Under the pieces are notes generated by a model. The model was not told where the DNA came from. It did not search any database and saw only the letters and a list, made by a program, of their open reading frames with translations. Shown here one piece after another: positions 17,936-26,519 of a stretch of DNA of 60,503 nucleotides. This stretch comes from Bacillus sp. MUM 116 (GTDB lineage: Bacteria; Bacillota; Bacilli; Bacillales; Cytobacillaceae): the NCBI RefSeq assembly GCF_001866655.1, contig NZ_MLYR01000014.1, forward strand, positions 1 through 60,503, written 5' to 3'. Made by a program: the position numbers and the translations under genes. Numbering within the stretch: position 1 is the stretch's first letter; each line of letters opens with the position of its first letter.

Positions 17936-19009
17936 CTACTTCCTTATAAACGTAATGAGTAGAAGCAACATTGGAATGAATGTCATAAGAGATGGTATAT
18001 AAAAAGGACTTATGGTTCCTAAAAATTTGACCATTTCTTGTCCATTTGAAGATGCCCATATACTGAATAGGGTTACAAGAAACCCAAGTGGAAAAATAAG
18101 TGGCCGATAGTCCGAAAGACGAAGCCATTGGGCAGTTCCTAGAACAAAGGCATAATAAAATACTGTTACTTTAATGAATGCTCCTAACACCCAAAAAGCA
18201 ATAACAACTGACTCAAGATGTTCAAAAAAACTGGCCAAGCTAATGTATCGGAAAGCTCTAAACCCTGGATAGGTAAAAGTACTTACAGTTCCTCCAAACA
18301 AAAAAATGTTAACAATATTGACAACAACCAGGATAAACATGGAAAAAAATATGGTGATTATTCCCCATTTCCTTCCTTTTTCACAATCTGTTAAAAAAGG
18401 AAGAAGCATAGAGATGAGGAATATTTCGCTAAACCAAGCCTGCGGTACAACTGCGCCAAGGACCGAGGGCATCATACCATGCTCCATGATTGGAAACATA
18501 CTCTCTATTTTTAAGTCCGGTATGAGTAGAAAAAACAGTAAAGGTGGAAGCAAAAATAGCGGAACTAACAATTGAGCTGCTCTTCCCATTACTTCCACAC
18601 CGCCTCGTACGGTAAAGGCACAAACAAGAACCAATCCTCCAACCACTACGATCATCGGAGTTTTAGGAAGAAAGGAACCAATAACGAAATCTGCATACTC
18701 CCTACATATAATGCCACTTCCATGTAAAAAAAAGAACAGATAGACAAGTCCAAGCACTTTTCCTGGAAGACGGCCGATAATATGTCCACTGTATTGGATG
18801 ATGGATTCCTTCGGAAAGCGCTTATTTAGCCGATATGCAATAAACATCGTAAAAAATCCATTAAGGGATGCCAAAATGGGTGATATCCACATATCACGTC
18901 CTGCGTATTTGCCTGTAATGGCAGGAACTATGAGAACAGCAGTTGCGATGATCGTTGGTACAATTAAAAGTGCCATCTGAAAGGATGAAATTTTTCCTTT
19001 TTCAATCAT
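17936..19009 (-). CDS. Spore germinant receptor B subunit (GerAB/GerKB family), second copy
   Basis: Inner-membrane subunit of a GerA-type nutrient receptor, related to amino-acid permeases and thought to bind the germinant. It has about 357 residues and ten hydrophobic helices, starting MIEKGKISSFQMALLIVPTI as in the family. The ATG at 19009 follows GGGAGG by about ten bases; the longer open frame upstream is not credible. It is the last gene of the leftward germination operon and a diverged tandem duplicate of the adjacent B subunit. Having two B genes with one A and one C suggests alternative receptor composition. Confidence 0.9.
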   Translation of the reverse strand: MIEKGKISSFQMALLIVPTIIATAVLIVPAITGKYAGRDMWISPILASLNGFFTMFIAYRLNKRFPKESIIQYSGHIIGRLPGKVLGLVYLFFFLHGSGIICREYADFVIGSFLPKTPMIVVVGGLVLVCAFTVRGGVEVMGRAAQLLVPLFLLPPLLFFLLIPDLKIESMFPIMEHGMMPSVLGAVVPQAWFSEIFLISMLLPFLTDCEKGRKWGIITIFFSMFILVVVNIVNIFLFGGTVSTFTYPGFRAFRYISLASFFEHLESVVIAFWVLGAFIKVTVFYYAFVLGTAQWLRLSDYRPLIFPLGFLVTLFSIWASSNGQEMVKFLGTISPFYIPSLMTFIPMLLLLITFIRK

Positions 19010-19099
19010 TCTCTTGTATCCTCCCTTTCCCCACAGGTTATTTATCAACATCTTACCGCAAAAACAGATATGGTAATACACATACAACAATTATGGATT

Positions 19100-20215
19100 T
19101 TATCGGACGTTTGAAGACTTAGAGCTTTTTTCTTTGTATTTTTTTTGTATAAGAGCAGCAAACAACAGAAAAAGCGGAATCATGATTTCTACCAAGGGAA
19201 AATAAAAAGCGCCAGTCGTAGAAAAAAAGTGACCCATATATTGAAGATTGGGAGTTACCCATATACTGCATATAACTTGGAGGAATCCAAATGGAAGAAC
19301 AATCGATTTGTAATCAGACAAATCCAGCCACTGAGCTGTCCCAAGTACAAGTGCATAATAAAAAAACGAAAACTTAACAAACACACCAGTAATCCAAATT
19401 CCCATGACAATCGCTTCCACATGCTCAAAAAATTGAGCAAGGCTGATATACCTAACAATACTCATCACTGGGTATACCTCTTGCTGAGTCATCCCGCCAA
19501 GTACAAATACTGTACCCAAATTTGTAACCACCATGGTCAGGATGATAGCCATAATAGAAATCGTCCCCCACTTCCCCACTTTTTCTCGATCTGTCAAAAA
19601 CGGTAGCAAAAAAGATAGGTAAAGTAGATCACCAAACCACGTAATAACAAAAAAAGCTCCTTTTAAAGAAGGTAGAAACCCCTTTCCCATGATCGGAAGT
19701 ATGTTTCGTGGTTCCATATCAGGCAAAAGCATCAACCCCACCAGCAGAAGAGGAAGAGTAAACAGTGGAAGAAAAACCAATGCTGAGCGCGCCAGCACTT
19801 CCACTCCACCATATACAGCAAACGCACAGACTAGCACCATACCGGTCATCACCACTATAATCGGAGTTTTAGGAAGTGCGGTCGTGATGATGAACTCGGC
19901 ATACTCACGTAGAATGAGACTGCTATTGTGAAGAAAAAAAAACAAATAAAAAATCCCGAGTGTTTTCCCGACAAAACGCCCCATAATACGCTCGCTATAT
20001 TGAATGATATTTTCTCCTGGATAAAGCTTGTGCAATTGGAGGACAACAAACACCATCAACAAACCTATGGGACAGTTCCATATCGGAGATATCCAGAGAT
20101 CTTGCTTGGCATATGTTGCTGTAATGGATGGAACAGTAACAATGCCTGTAGCCAGGATGGAGGGATACATCATCACACCCATCTGAAAAGCGGAAATTTT
20201 CCCTTTTTCGATCAT
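19100..20215 (-). CDS. Spore germinant receptor B subunit (GerAB/GerKB family), first copy
   Basis: 371 residues with ten predicted membrane helices and the GerAB family start MIEKGKISAFQMGVMMYPSI. The ATG at 20215 follows AAGGGG. It is separated from the downstream paralogue by 90 bases and from the upstream D-type gene by about 126 bases, all on the same strand. The two B proteins are clearly homologous throughout but differ in the central helices and the C-terminal tail, so they may recognise different germinants. Confidence 0.92.
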   Translation of the reverse strand: MIEKGKISAFQMGVMMYPSILATGIVTVPSITATYAKQDLWISPIWNCPIGLLMVFVVLQLHKLYPGENIIQYSERIMGRFVGKTLGIFYLFFFLHNSSLILREYAEFIITTALPKTPIIVVMTGMVLVCAFAVYGGVEVLARSALVFLPLFTLPLLLVGLMLLPDMEPRNILPIMGKGFLPSLKGAFFVITWFGDLLYLSFLLPFLTDREKVGKWGTISIMAIILTMVVTNLGTVFVLGGMTQQEVYPVMSIVRYISLAQFFEHVEAIVMGIWITGVFVKFSFFYYALVLGTAQWLDLSDYKSIVLPFGFLQVICSIWVTPNLQYMGHFFSTTGAFYFPLVEIMIPLFLLFAALIQKKYKEKSSKSSNVR

Positions 20216-20341
20216 TTTCTATTCCCCTTTTTCAAATGCTTTTACCTTTTCTTAAGAATCACAAATAGAACCTTAGTTAGTAAAAAACAGTTTAAGTAGA
20301 AGGAAGTTTCTTTCATTATTACTAAAAATCCTATGCACTTG

Positions 20342-20569
20342 TTATTTCTCGAGCATTTTACCTAGCGGTTTGAAAATCTTGTCAATCATCTGCGTGGGAC
20401 CCGGCATATCTGGAAAGAAAAGAAGGAGGATGGCAAGCAGCCATCCCATTGCTGTTATAGTTACAAAGGCGGCTTTCTCCTTTTTCTGATGCCGATTCAT
20501 TTTTGGCCATTCGAATAAGGCCATAAGAATCAAGCATAAGGTGATTCCTGCTATCATTAACCATTTCAT
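20342..20569 (-). CDS. Small two-helix membrane protein, D-type accessory of GerA receptors
   Basis: 75 residues with hydrophobic helices at about 3-20 and 35-55 and a basic linker (MNRHQKKEK). Such two-helix D proteins are encoded in several Bacillus gerA-type operons and have been reported to modulate germination. The start overlaps the end of the gerAC-like gene by four bases, supporting translational coupling and membership of the operon. Confidence 0.75.
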   Translation of the reverse strand: MKWLMIAGITLCLILMALFEWPKMNRHQKKEKAAFVTITAMGWLLAILLLFFPDMPGPTQMIDKIFKPLGKMLEK

Positions 20570-21774
20570 TTCTCTTTTACCTCTTCTTCCTTTAAGCCTG
20601 CCGGTGTAGTTGATAAACCTGGTCGACGAACACGTGTTTTTATATTGATCTTTACGTCTACCTCTGGAAGAACCTCATCCCAATGATTTTTCACTTTTTC
20701 CCATTCTTTAGGATATTTACGATGAAACGCATCCGCAAAACCGAACGCGTCTACATTCATTCTTTGCTTCACTTGTATTAAGGACAAGTTAAGGCGTTGT
20801 TTTATGTCTTTTTCTAAGCCTTTTTCTACTCTCTTCGTAATAATTGGACTCATAACATCGAGATTGCTTGCATTTTGTACAATCGTACCTTCCGAAGTAA
20901 CTTTAGCTAGAATCTTCCAATTTCCATTTTTGATAGTAGGGATAAGTTTTGTTGTAGCTCGAATGGGATCCAAGGTAATCGTTTCGCCCTTTTTGGGATC
21001 TATTGTAACTGCAGTCACCTCTATTTCATTTCGTAACCACAATATTCCTCTTGTTACTTTAGTATCAATTTGACCAATCATTTTATCTCTTTTAAAAATG
21101 GCTGTTCCGATTATATCTGCAATCGTTTCTTCTTGTTTTTGTCCATGGGTGGGCGGCAGTTTCTGAATCAAAGGAAGAAGAGCAGTTCCGGCATCACCTA
21201 TTACCATTTGTTCAAAATCTTTTACGGTAGTTTTTACCCCAATATGCAACTCGGTTAGCTTCCGTAAAGCTTCTCCCTCATATCGTTCTAAAGGGGGCTG
21301 TAGTTCGAGAATTTTTTCTGCATCTCCATCACTGACAAATAAAAAAGCACGCTCTCGAGGTTCAGGATGGCGAAGTAAAAAGTCTATTTGCTTACGAACA
21401 CCTCCCGATTTAGCAAGCTTCTTTCCAATAATGTATATTTTACAGTGTCCCCAGAAGATTTTACGGGGGAATTTTGTCTGAAGCTTTGAGGCAGCATCTG
21501 CCATATTTTCTCCTACAGCGGTTCTTAGCAAAACCTGGGGCTCCCCTCCGCCTCCACCTGATCCTTGTTGTCCAGAGCTTACAGCCCGTGGAATTAAAAT
21601 TTGCAAGGAGAGTTTGATGTTTTCACCTTTTGCTTTGTCAATGGCGGCGCCTAACACCAGGGCCATATCATTTACTTCCTTTCTGTCCCAACAGCCGGTG
21701 AGCAGGAAGTTAGCAGAGAGAAAGAGAAGAATAGAAAATATTTTTATGATGTTTCGAACTAAAAAGGGATTCAT
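20566..21774 (-). CDS. Spore germination lipoprotein, C subunit (GerAC family)
   Basis: About 402 residues. A signal peptide ends in the lipobox LLTGC, followed by WDRKEVNDMALVLGAAIDK, the standard GerAC N-terminal signature, and the Spore_GerAC domain from about residue 220. It is anchored on the outer face of the spore inner membrane and works with the A and B subunits. The ATG at 21774 is preferred over a TTG two codons upstream. The gene begins about 23 bases after the A-subunit stop. Confidence 0.9.
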   Translation of the reverse strand: MNPFLVRNIIKIFSILLFLSANFLLTGCWDRKEVNDMALVLGAAIDKAKGENIKLSLQILIPRAVSSGQQGSGGGGGEPQVLLRTAVGENMADAASKLQTKFPRKIFWGHCKIYIIGKKLAKSGGVRKQIDFLLRHPEPRERAFLFVSDGDAEKILELQPPLERYEGEALRKLTELHIGVKTTVKDFEQMVIGDAGTALLPLIQKLPPTHGQKQEETIADIIGTAIFKRDKMIGQIDTKVTRGILWLRNEIEVTAVTIDPKKGETITLDPIRATTKLIPTIKNGNWKILAKVTSEGTIVQNASNLDVMSPIITKRVEKGLEKDIKQRLNLSLIQVKQRMNVDAFGFADAFHRKYPKEWEKVKNHWDEVLPEVDVKINIKTRVRRPGLSTTPAGLKEEEVKEK

Positions 21775-21796
21775 TTTCAATCACATCTTTCTCTTT

Positions 21797-23362
21797 CTAT
21801 TCCTTTCCTTTGCTTGGTCCCGGTTTTTGTCCAGATGACTGTCGGGTTGGGTTGAATTCGCCAGTTAAATGAGGACGGGTATTCATTTTCCACCATGGAG
21901 CCCGAATCAAGGCATCTTTTAATTCACGACCTTTCAGCGGGGCGATAGGTGAAAGATATGGCACCCCGAAAGAACGTAGTGTACATAAGTGGACGACGAT
22001 TGTAATCACACCAAGCATAATCCCAAGCAACCCTAGCGAGCCAGCAAGCAACATAATAGGAAAGCGAAGCATTCTTAGCGAGATTCCTTGCGAATAATGC
22101 GGCACCATAAAAGATGCAATACCGGTAATGGCAACAACAATGATCATCGGAGCAGAAATCAGACCTGCCTGAACGGCAGCTTGACCGATAACCAAAGCAC
22201 CGACGATGCTAACTGCAGCTCCGACCTGCTTTGGAAGGCGAACACCTGCTTCACGTAATGCTTCAAATGTTATCTCCATCATCAATGCTTCCACTAGCGC
22301 TGGAAAAGGAACCGTTTCTCGGGAAGATGCCGCACTAATAAGCAAGTTCGTTGGCACCATCTCTTGATGGTAGGTTAGTAGCGCAACATAGATAGAAGGC
22401 AAAACAAGAGAAAACACCATAAACACAAAACGTAGTATTCGGACCACAGAACTAATCAGGAAGCGCTGATAATAATCTTCGGGTGACTGAAGTAAGGAAA
22501 AAAAGGTAATAGGAGCAATTAAGACAAAAGGTGTACCATCTACAAGAATCAACACACGTCCCTCCAGGAGATTAGCGGCGGCTACATCAGGACGCTCCGT
22601 ATTAATAAGTTGAGGAAAAGGCGAATAGGAATTGTCTTCTATTAGTTCCTCGATATACCCGCTTTCTAATACACTATCTATTTCGATCCGCTGTAAACGA
22701 TTTTTAACCTCTTCAATGAGGGTTTGATCTGCAAGTCCTTCTACGTAAGCAATTACAACATAAGTATTAGTATAGCGACCGATTTTCATCGGTTGCATCT
22801 TGAGAGCAGGACTTTTGATCTTTCGACGAACAAGGGAGGTATTGACTGCTAATGTTTCCACAAACCCTTCCCGTGGTCCCCGTACAACACTCTCTGCCTG
22901 TGGTTCTTCAATCGAACGTTTTTCCCACTTACATAACCCCATGGCGATTCCCCAATCATTTTTCTGAACTAAAAGTATTGGGTCGCCAATAGAAATATGT
23001 TCTATACACTCTTTAAATGTCTTAATTTCTTTCGTCTTTGATATATGTAATTTTTTCTCTAACATATCAAGTGAACTATAAACTCTTCCATCTGTTTCTT
23101 CCATTAAAGGGGTGAGCACATGATCATCGATTTCTTCAATATTGGATAAACCATCGATATAAATAAGGACGGCTTTTGTCTGCCCGCCAATCAAAAACGT
23201 TTTGAAAATCACATCATAACAATCCTGATACATAGAGCTAAGAACCTGTAAGTTTTCATCCAGATCAGAAGAAAGCGAATCTTCTTGCCCAGCAACTTGC
23301 GGATGTTGAGTATATAGAAATTTTTCCTTAAGGAACTTTTTTCGTCTGTTTCGAGTAAACAT
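21797..23362 (-). CDS. Spore germinant receptor A subunit (GerAA family)
   Basis: About 521 residues: a hydrophilic N-terminal domain of about 280 residues with the LNTERPDVAAANLLEGRVLI signature, five or six membrane helices including the PALVEALMMEITFEALREAG motif, and a short proline-rich cytoplasmic tail. It is the structural core of the GerA-type receptor. The ATG at 23362 lies seven bases after GAGG; the upstream ATG at 23404 lacks a site. It is the first receptor gene of the operon, expected to be expressed in the forespore under sigma-G, though I could not place a convincing sigma-G promoter. Confidence 0.92.
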   Translation of the reverse strand: MFTRNRRKKFLKEKFLYTQHPQVAGQEDSLSSDLDENLQVLSSMYQDCYDVIFKTFLIGGQTKAVLIYIDGLSNIEEIDDHVLTPLMEETDGRVYSSLDMLEKKLHISKTKEIKTFKECIEHISIGDPILLVQKNDWGIAMGLCKWEKRSIEEPQAESVVRGPREGFVETLAVNTSLVRRKIKSPALKMQPMKIGRYTNTYVVIAYVEGLADQTLIEEVKNRLQRIEIDSVLESGYIEELIEDNSYSPFPQLINTERPDVAAANLLEGRVLILVDGTPFVLIAPITFFSLLQSPEDYYQRFLISSVVRILRFVFMVFSLVLPSIYVALLTYHQEMVPTNLLISAASSRETVPFPALVEALMMEITFEALREAGVRLPKQVGAAVSIVGALVIGQAAVQAGLISAPMIIVVAITGIASFMVPHYSQGISLRMLRFPIMLLAGSLGLLGIMLGVITIVVHLCTLRSFGVPYLSPIAPLKGRELKDALIRAPWWKMNTRPHLTGEFNPTRQSSGQKPGPSKGKE

Positions 23363-23467
23363 TGAGAGCCTCTTCCTATTATTCAAGATAGTTTGGAAAA
23401 TCATGTTAAAATCTATCTTTAGTTTGTGATGTATCCATCAAAAATATTCTATTTACTGGAAACTTAT

Positions 23468-24265
23468 TTAACCTTCTAAATAATACATTGATTGTATGTT
23501 TTCTTGTGTACAAGAGGAGCTCTGCTCGATCCGTTTTTCCATCCATTGTTTTACCTTGTATAATCGTTGATCAAAGGCCATTTGAAATAACCCTGTCATT
23601 CGATAGATGGTAAAATGCTTACGAGATAATCTTTGAATGGCTTCCTGATAAGAAGAAAACTCCATTTTTTGAAAAAGGAGCCACTCCATCGCCCCTCTCA
23701 CATTTTCTTTACTCTTCCAAAAATTCATTGGAACAGATGCAAATTCCCACGGTTTAAATTGGTTAGGATAGATAGTCTGAATGACTAGATAAGGAGAATC
23801 CCCGAATATATCAAGAATCCCCAAGAGCCCATTTTGTTTAAAAAAATGATGGTTGACCTTCTGCGGAATTTCATGAAGGGCGATAGAAGATTTTTCTTCA
23901 ATGACATAAAGAACCTCTTCAATGACTCGTTTTTGTCCCGTATCTCCCTGCCAGTAACCATTTGAAACCTGTTTAAACTCTAAAGGAGAAAATGTTCCAG
24001 GATAGGCGTTTTGTATCATATCGATAAAGTTCCACCCATGTACCTGAGCCGGAGGGCGCAAACGATAGTCCCATAATGTTTTTGCACTAACGAAACGAGG
24101 AATTTGTTTGGTAGAGATACCTAAGTACTCCTCAATCAAAAAACGTGTAATATAAGCCAAGTATTTTTTTCCCTGGTCCCCAACAAAAAAATTTTTAGGA
24201 AATCGAGCCCTTCTCCCCCCTAATATGTCCCGATACATTTGAATCACCATTTCTTTTTCCGTCAA
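23468..24265 (-). CDS. Protein with repeated YP..F.P.EF...W motif (DUF4046-like)
   Basis: 265 residues, no signal peptide or membrane helix. Two internal repeats are plain: MIQNAYPGTFSPLEFKQV...YWQG...VIEEVLY (about 83-125) and VIQTIYPNQFKPWEFASV...FWKS...AMEWLLF (about 163-205). Each is followed by a region on EAIQRL- or EIPQKV-type helices. This pattern recalls the DUF4046 proteins of Bacilli, whose function is unknown. The TTG start follows AAGGAGGT by eight bases. It lies about 105 bases upstream of gerAA on the same strand and might be read into the operon. Confidence 0.6.
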   Translation of the reverse strand: MTEKEMVIQMYRDILGGRRARFPKNFFVGDQGKKYLAYITRFLIEEYLGISTKQIPRFVSAKTLWDYRLRPPAQVHGWNFIDMIQNAYPGTFSPLEFKQVSNGYWQGDTGQKRVIEEVLYVIEEKSSIALHEIPQKVNHHFFKQNGLLGILDIFGDSPYLVIQTIYPNQFKPWEFASVPMNFWKSKENVRGAMEWLLFQKMEFSSYQEAIQRLSRKHFTIYRMTGLFQMAFDQRLYKVKQWMEKRIEQSSSCTQENIQSMYYLEG

Positions 24266-24444
24266 ACACGATACCTCCTTACTAGTAAACCTGTTTTTGA
24301 CTATTTGTTATTTAAAATTATTTACATTTTTAAAATTAATGAATATGTCTACCTAAAACTTGTATTTTTCGATTTACTCGAGTTCAATATGACCAAATAA
24401 AAAGCAATCTAACTTAATTCATTATTTTACAGGGAGTGATACCA

Positions 24445-24516
24445 GTGTCCAAAAATACCCATAACACTCTGCCTACAGCATTTGTAGGACCAAACGAATC
24501 CGCTCGGAACGAATAA
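24445..24516 (+). CDS. Possible 23-residue peptide, unrecognised
   Basis: In the 850-base region between the DUF4046-like and tetR genes, a GTG at 24445 preceded by AGGGAG at eight bases opens a 23-codon frame (MSKNTHNTLPTAF then VGPNESARNE). It is divergent from the germination operon. There is no homology I recognise; it may be fortuitous or the start of a decayed gene. Confidence 0.2.
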   Translation: MSKNTHNTLPTAFVGPNESARNE

Positions 24517-24789
24517 GGAAGCTTTCCAAGGAGGTAAAAAAGCTTGCCATATAACTTTTGAACTTAATTCATTAATTGTTTGCTCTCTTCTTCCAATGCC
24601 CTATACGTGCTTTTAAAATCTTAACTTATACATCCTATGAACGTGTGCTTTTAATGTTTATTAGGAACTAATTCACTTATTTGCTGCTCTCTTTCAGCTC
24701 CCCTTTTACAAATGGAAAGGAGATTTACCTCATAGAGATTAAGGAGTTATATCCATACTTTTATAACATTGGAAATTCGATTACCTATT

Positions 24790-25045
24790 ATTCATATAAT
24801 TAGTGTATTTGCTCATTAAAATAGAGCCACTTCGATTACGAAATCGTGAGCCACTCAATTTCCAGTTTGAGCACGTCTTGATTTGGAGTGAGAGGTATGA
24901 TAGGCTCGTTTCCTTCTCGAAACACCTTGGTGTTGCCTTTCGAGCAAAATTATACCTCTGGAGGATCCATGTCAAGACATTCCAGATTTTCAAGTTTCAA
25001 AATGACAAGTGGCTTACTTTTTATGGTAAGTAAGTTTTCTATTTT
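24790..25045 (-). other. Intergenic stretch, possible insertion-sequence end remnant
   Basis: On the minus strand this stretch carries two copies of GTGGCTC within 25 bases, followed by ATGAGCAAATAC, a pattern reminiscent of the repeated subterminal sites of IS21-family elements. No transposase sequence remains. Bases 24520-24790 hold AT-rich sequence with two loosely similar segments around CGTGCTTTTAA and GTGCTTTTAATG, and no gene that I can see. Confidence 0.25.
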
Positions 25046-25056
25046 GTGATGTGCAA

Positions 25057-25091
25057 ACAAAAATCCCTACCTTTAATGGTGGGATTTTTGT
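25057..25091 (-). terminator. Terminator after the tetR gene
   Basis: ACAAAAATCCCTAC pairs with GTGGGATTTTTGT, and on the minus strand the stem is followed by a T-rich run. It ends the leftward tetR transcript. Confidence 0.8.
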
Positions 25092-25121
25092 ATTCAGATC
25101 ATCAAGGGATAGGTTTTTCTA

Positions 25122-25724
25122 CTAAATAAATGTTGCCCAAAGCAGTTCTAAAATCTCTTCAGGTGAATATCCCCTCACTTCCCTTTGAAATAAATAGGAA
25201 TCACTTTTTATAGCAGCCAGTAACATGTCTGCTCTAAAAACATTTTTAGGTTTTCCTTCCTTTGTTGGAGTAGCCATCTCATCAAATAGATCAACAAAGT
25301 ATTGATGCAATTCATGATATAACGGACCTGGTGTTCCAGATTTTGATTGTTTGGCAGACTCGAATACTTCGACACCTTTAAGCAATTGTGCTTTACTTTC
25401 CCTAAAACGAATAAATATGCTAAGAATTCCTCTTAACCGCTTACTTGGTGCCTCCTTCCGGTTCTCCTCCAAATAAGTTTCCATATCCTCAAAGCATAGA
25501 ACAACATTATCCTTAATTAAATCTAAACATACTTCCCCTTTGTTTCTGTAACGGCGATAGAGCGTCCCCGGACCAATCCGGGCTTCGGCAGCAATTTGAT
25601 TCATACTCACTTGTTCGACACCAAATTGTTCAAATAGCCTAGAAGCCGTATCTAATATTTGTTGGCGGTTCTCTGCAGCATCTCGACGTTCAGTACGTTT
25701 GTAGATGATGGGCCCATCCTTCAT
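25122..25724 (-). CDS. TetR/AcrR family transcriptional repressor
   Basis: About 200 residues with the N-terminal TetR helix-turn-helix (RQQILDTASRLFEQFGVEQV then IAAEARIGPGTLYRRYRNK) and a variable ligand-binding half. The ATG at 25724 lies eight bases after GGGAG. It is divergent from the isochorismatase gene, and the intergenic region has a 20-bp palindrome inside the rightward promoter, which is the likely operator. It probably controls the isochorismatase gene, its own gene and perhaps the MFS exporter, in response to a small organic molecule. Confidence 0.9.
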   Translation of the reverse strand: MKDGPIIYKRTERRDAAENRQQILDTASRLFEQFGVEQVSMNQIAAEARIGPGTLYRRYRNKGEVCLDLIKDNVVLCFEDMETYLEENRKEAPSKRLRGILSIFIRFRESKAQLLKGVEVFESAKQSKSGTPGPLYHELHQYFVDLFDEMATPTKEGKPKNVFRADMLLAAIKSDSYLFQREVRGYSPEEILELLWATFI

Positions 25725-25757
25725 TAATTTCACTCCCTACATTCTATGATAAACAAA

Positions 25758-25787
25758 TTGACAAACGGAGACATCTCCGTTTATTAT
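25758..25787 (+). promoter_or_regulatory. Sigma-A promoter with embedded perfect palindrome, likely TetR operator
   Basis: TTGACA at 25758 and TATTAT at 25782 frame an 18-base spacer that is almost wholly the inverted repeat AAACGGAGA-CA-TCTCCGTTT (25763-25782). A repressor bound here would directly block polymerase. Confidence 0.75.
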
Positions 25788-25841
25788 AAGTGATAGAATT
25801 CTCCGCTTAATAGTAACTTAATGAAAAGAGGTTTTCAACAT

Positions 25842-26411
25842 ATGCAAAATCATACTGAAAAAGCTGCATTATTAGTCATGGATATGCAAAACGGCATTGT
25901 ATCACGTTTTGCGGAAAACAAGGAGGTACTGCTTCCCATTCAGAAGGCTTTGGCAACGGCACGCAAACACAATATTCCGGTTATTTTTATACGAGTTGGA
26001 TTTAGCGAAGGATATCCTGAGGTTAGTCCACGAAATAAGGCGTTTACTAGCATCGCTAAACAGGGAGGCATGACCACTTCGGAAGAAGCGACACAAATCC
26101 ATGAATTGTTTAAGCCCGAGGAAAATGAACCAATTATAACCAAGTATCGCTTTAGTGCTTTCGCCGGCAGCACACTCGAATTGATCCTCCGCTCCCGCCA
26201 AATCGATACTCTCATTCTCAGTGGAATTTCAACAAGCGGTGTCGTTCTATCAACATTACGGGAAGCCGCGGATAAAGACTTTTCATTGACAGTTTTGAGT
26301 GATGCCTGTATTGATGGCGATCCTGAAGTTCATCGCGTTCTTACTGAGAAGGTATTCCCTCGTCAAGCTGATGTTCTAACTGTCGATTCCTGGATTGATA
26401 CATTGGATTAA
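25842..26411 (+). CDS. Isochorismatase-family cysteine hydrolase
   Basis: About 189 residues of the isochorismatase/nicotinamidase-like fold. Candidate catalytic residues are Asp in ALLVMDMQNG, Lys in ITKYRFSAF, and the position after SGISTSGVVLST, where the nucleophile is normally Cys. Here the loop reads GISTSGVV, with Ser in place of the usual Cys, so hydrolase activity is uncertain. The ATG at 25842 lies ten bases after GAGG; an ATG at 25821 has no site. It is divergently transcribed from tetR and followed by a strong terminator. The substrate is unknown. Confidence 0.85.
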   Translation: MQNHTEKAALLVMDMQNGIVSRFAENKEVLLPIQKALATARKHNIPVIFIRVGFSEGYPEVSPRNKAFTSIAKQGGMTTSEEATQIHELFKPEENEPIITKYRFSAFAGSTLELILRSRQIDTLILSGISTSGVVLSTLREAADKDFSLTVLSDACIDGDPEVHRVLTEKVFPRQADVLTVDSWIDTLD

Positions 26412-26418
26412 TGCTAAG

Positions 26419-26450
26419 AGGGTCTATTCCGTTCAAGCGGAATAGACCCT
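26419..26450 (+). terminator. Terminator after the isochorismatase gene
   Basis: A perfect 13-bp stem (AGGGTCTATTCCG / CGGAATAGACCCT) with a short loop. The downstream T-run is weak (ATCTGTTGTTGTTTT). Confidence 0.8.
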
Positions 26451-26519
26451 ATCTGTTGTTGTTTTAAAACGCTCTGCAAATCTTTAAACCTTATTGGATT
26501 ACAGAAGGAAGGAATAGAT

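Noticed and set aside
24790..25045. Intact insertion sequence
   Set aside because: Only short repeated motifs remain and neither strand encodes transposase sequence.
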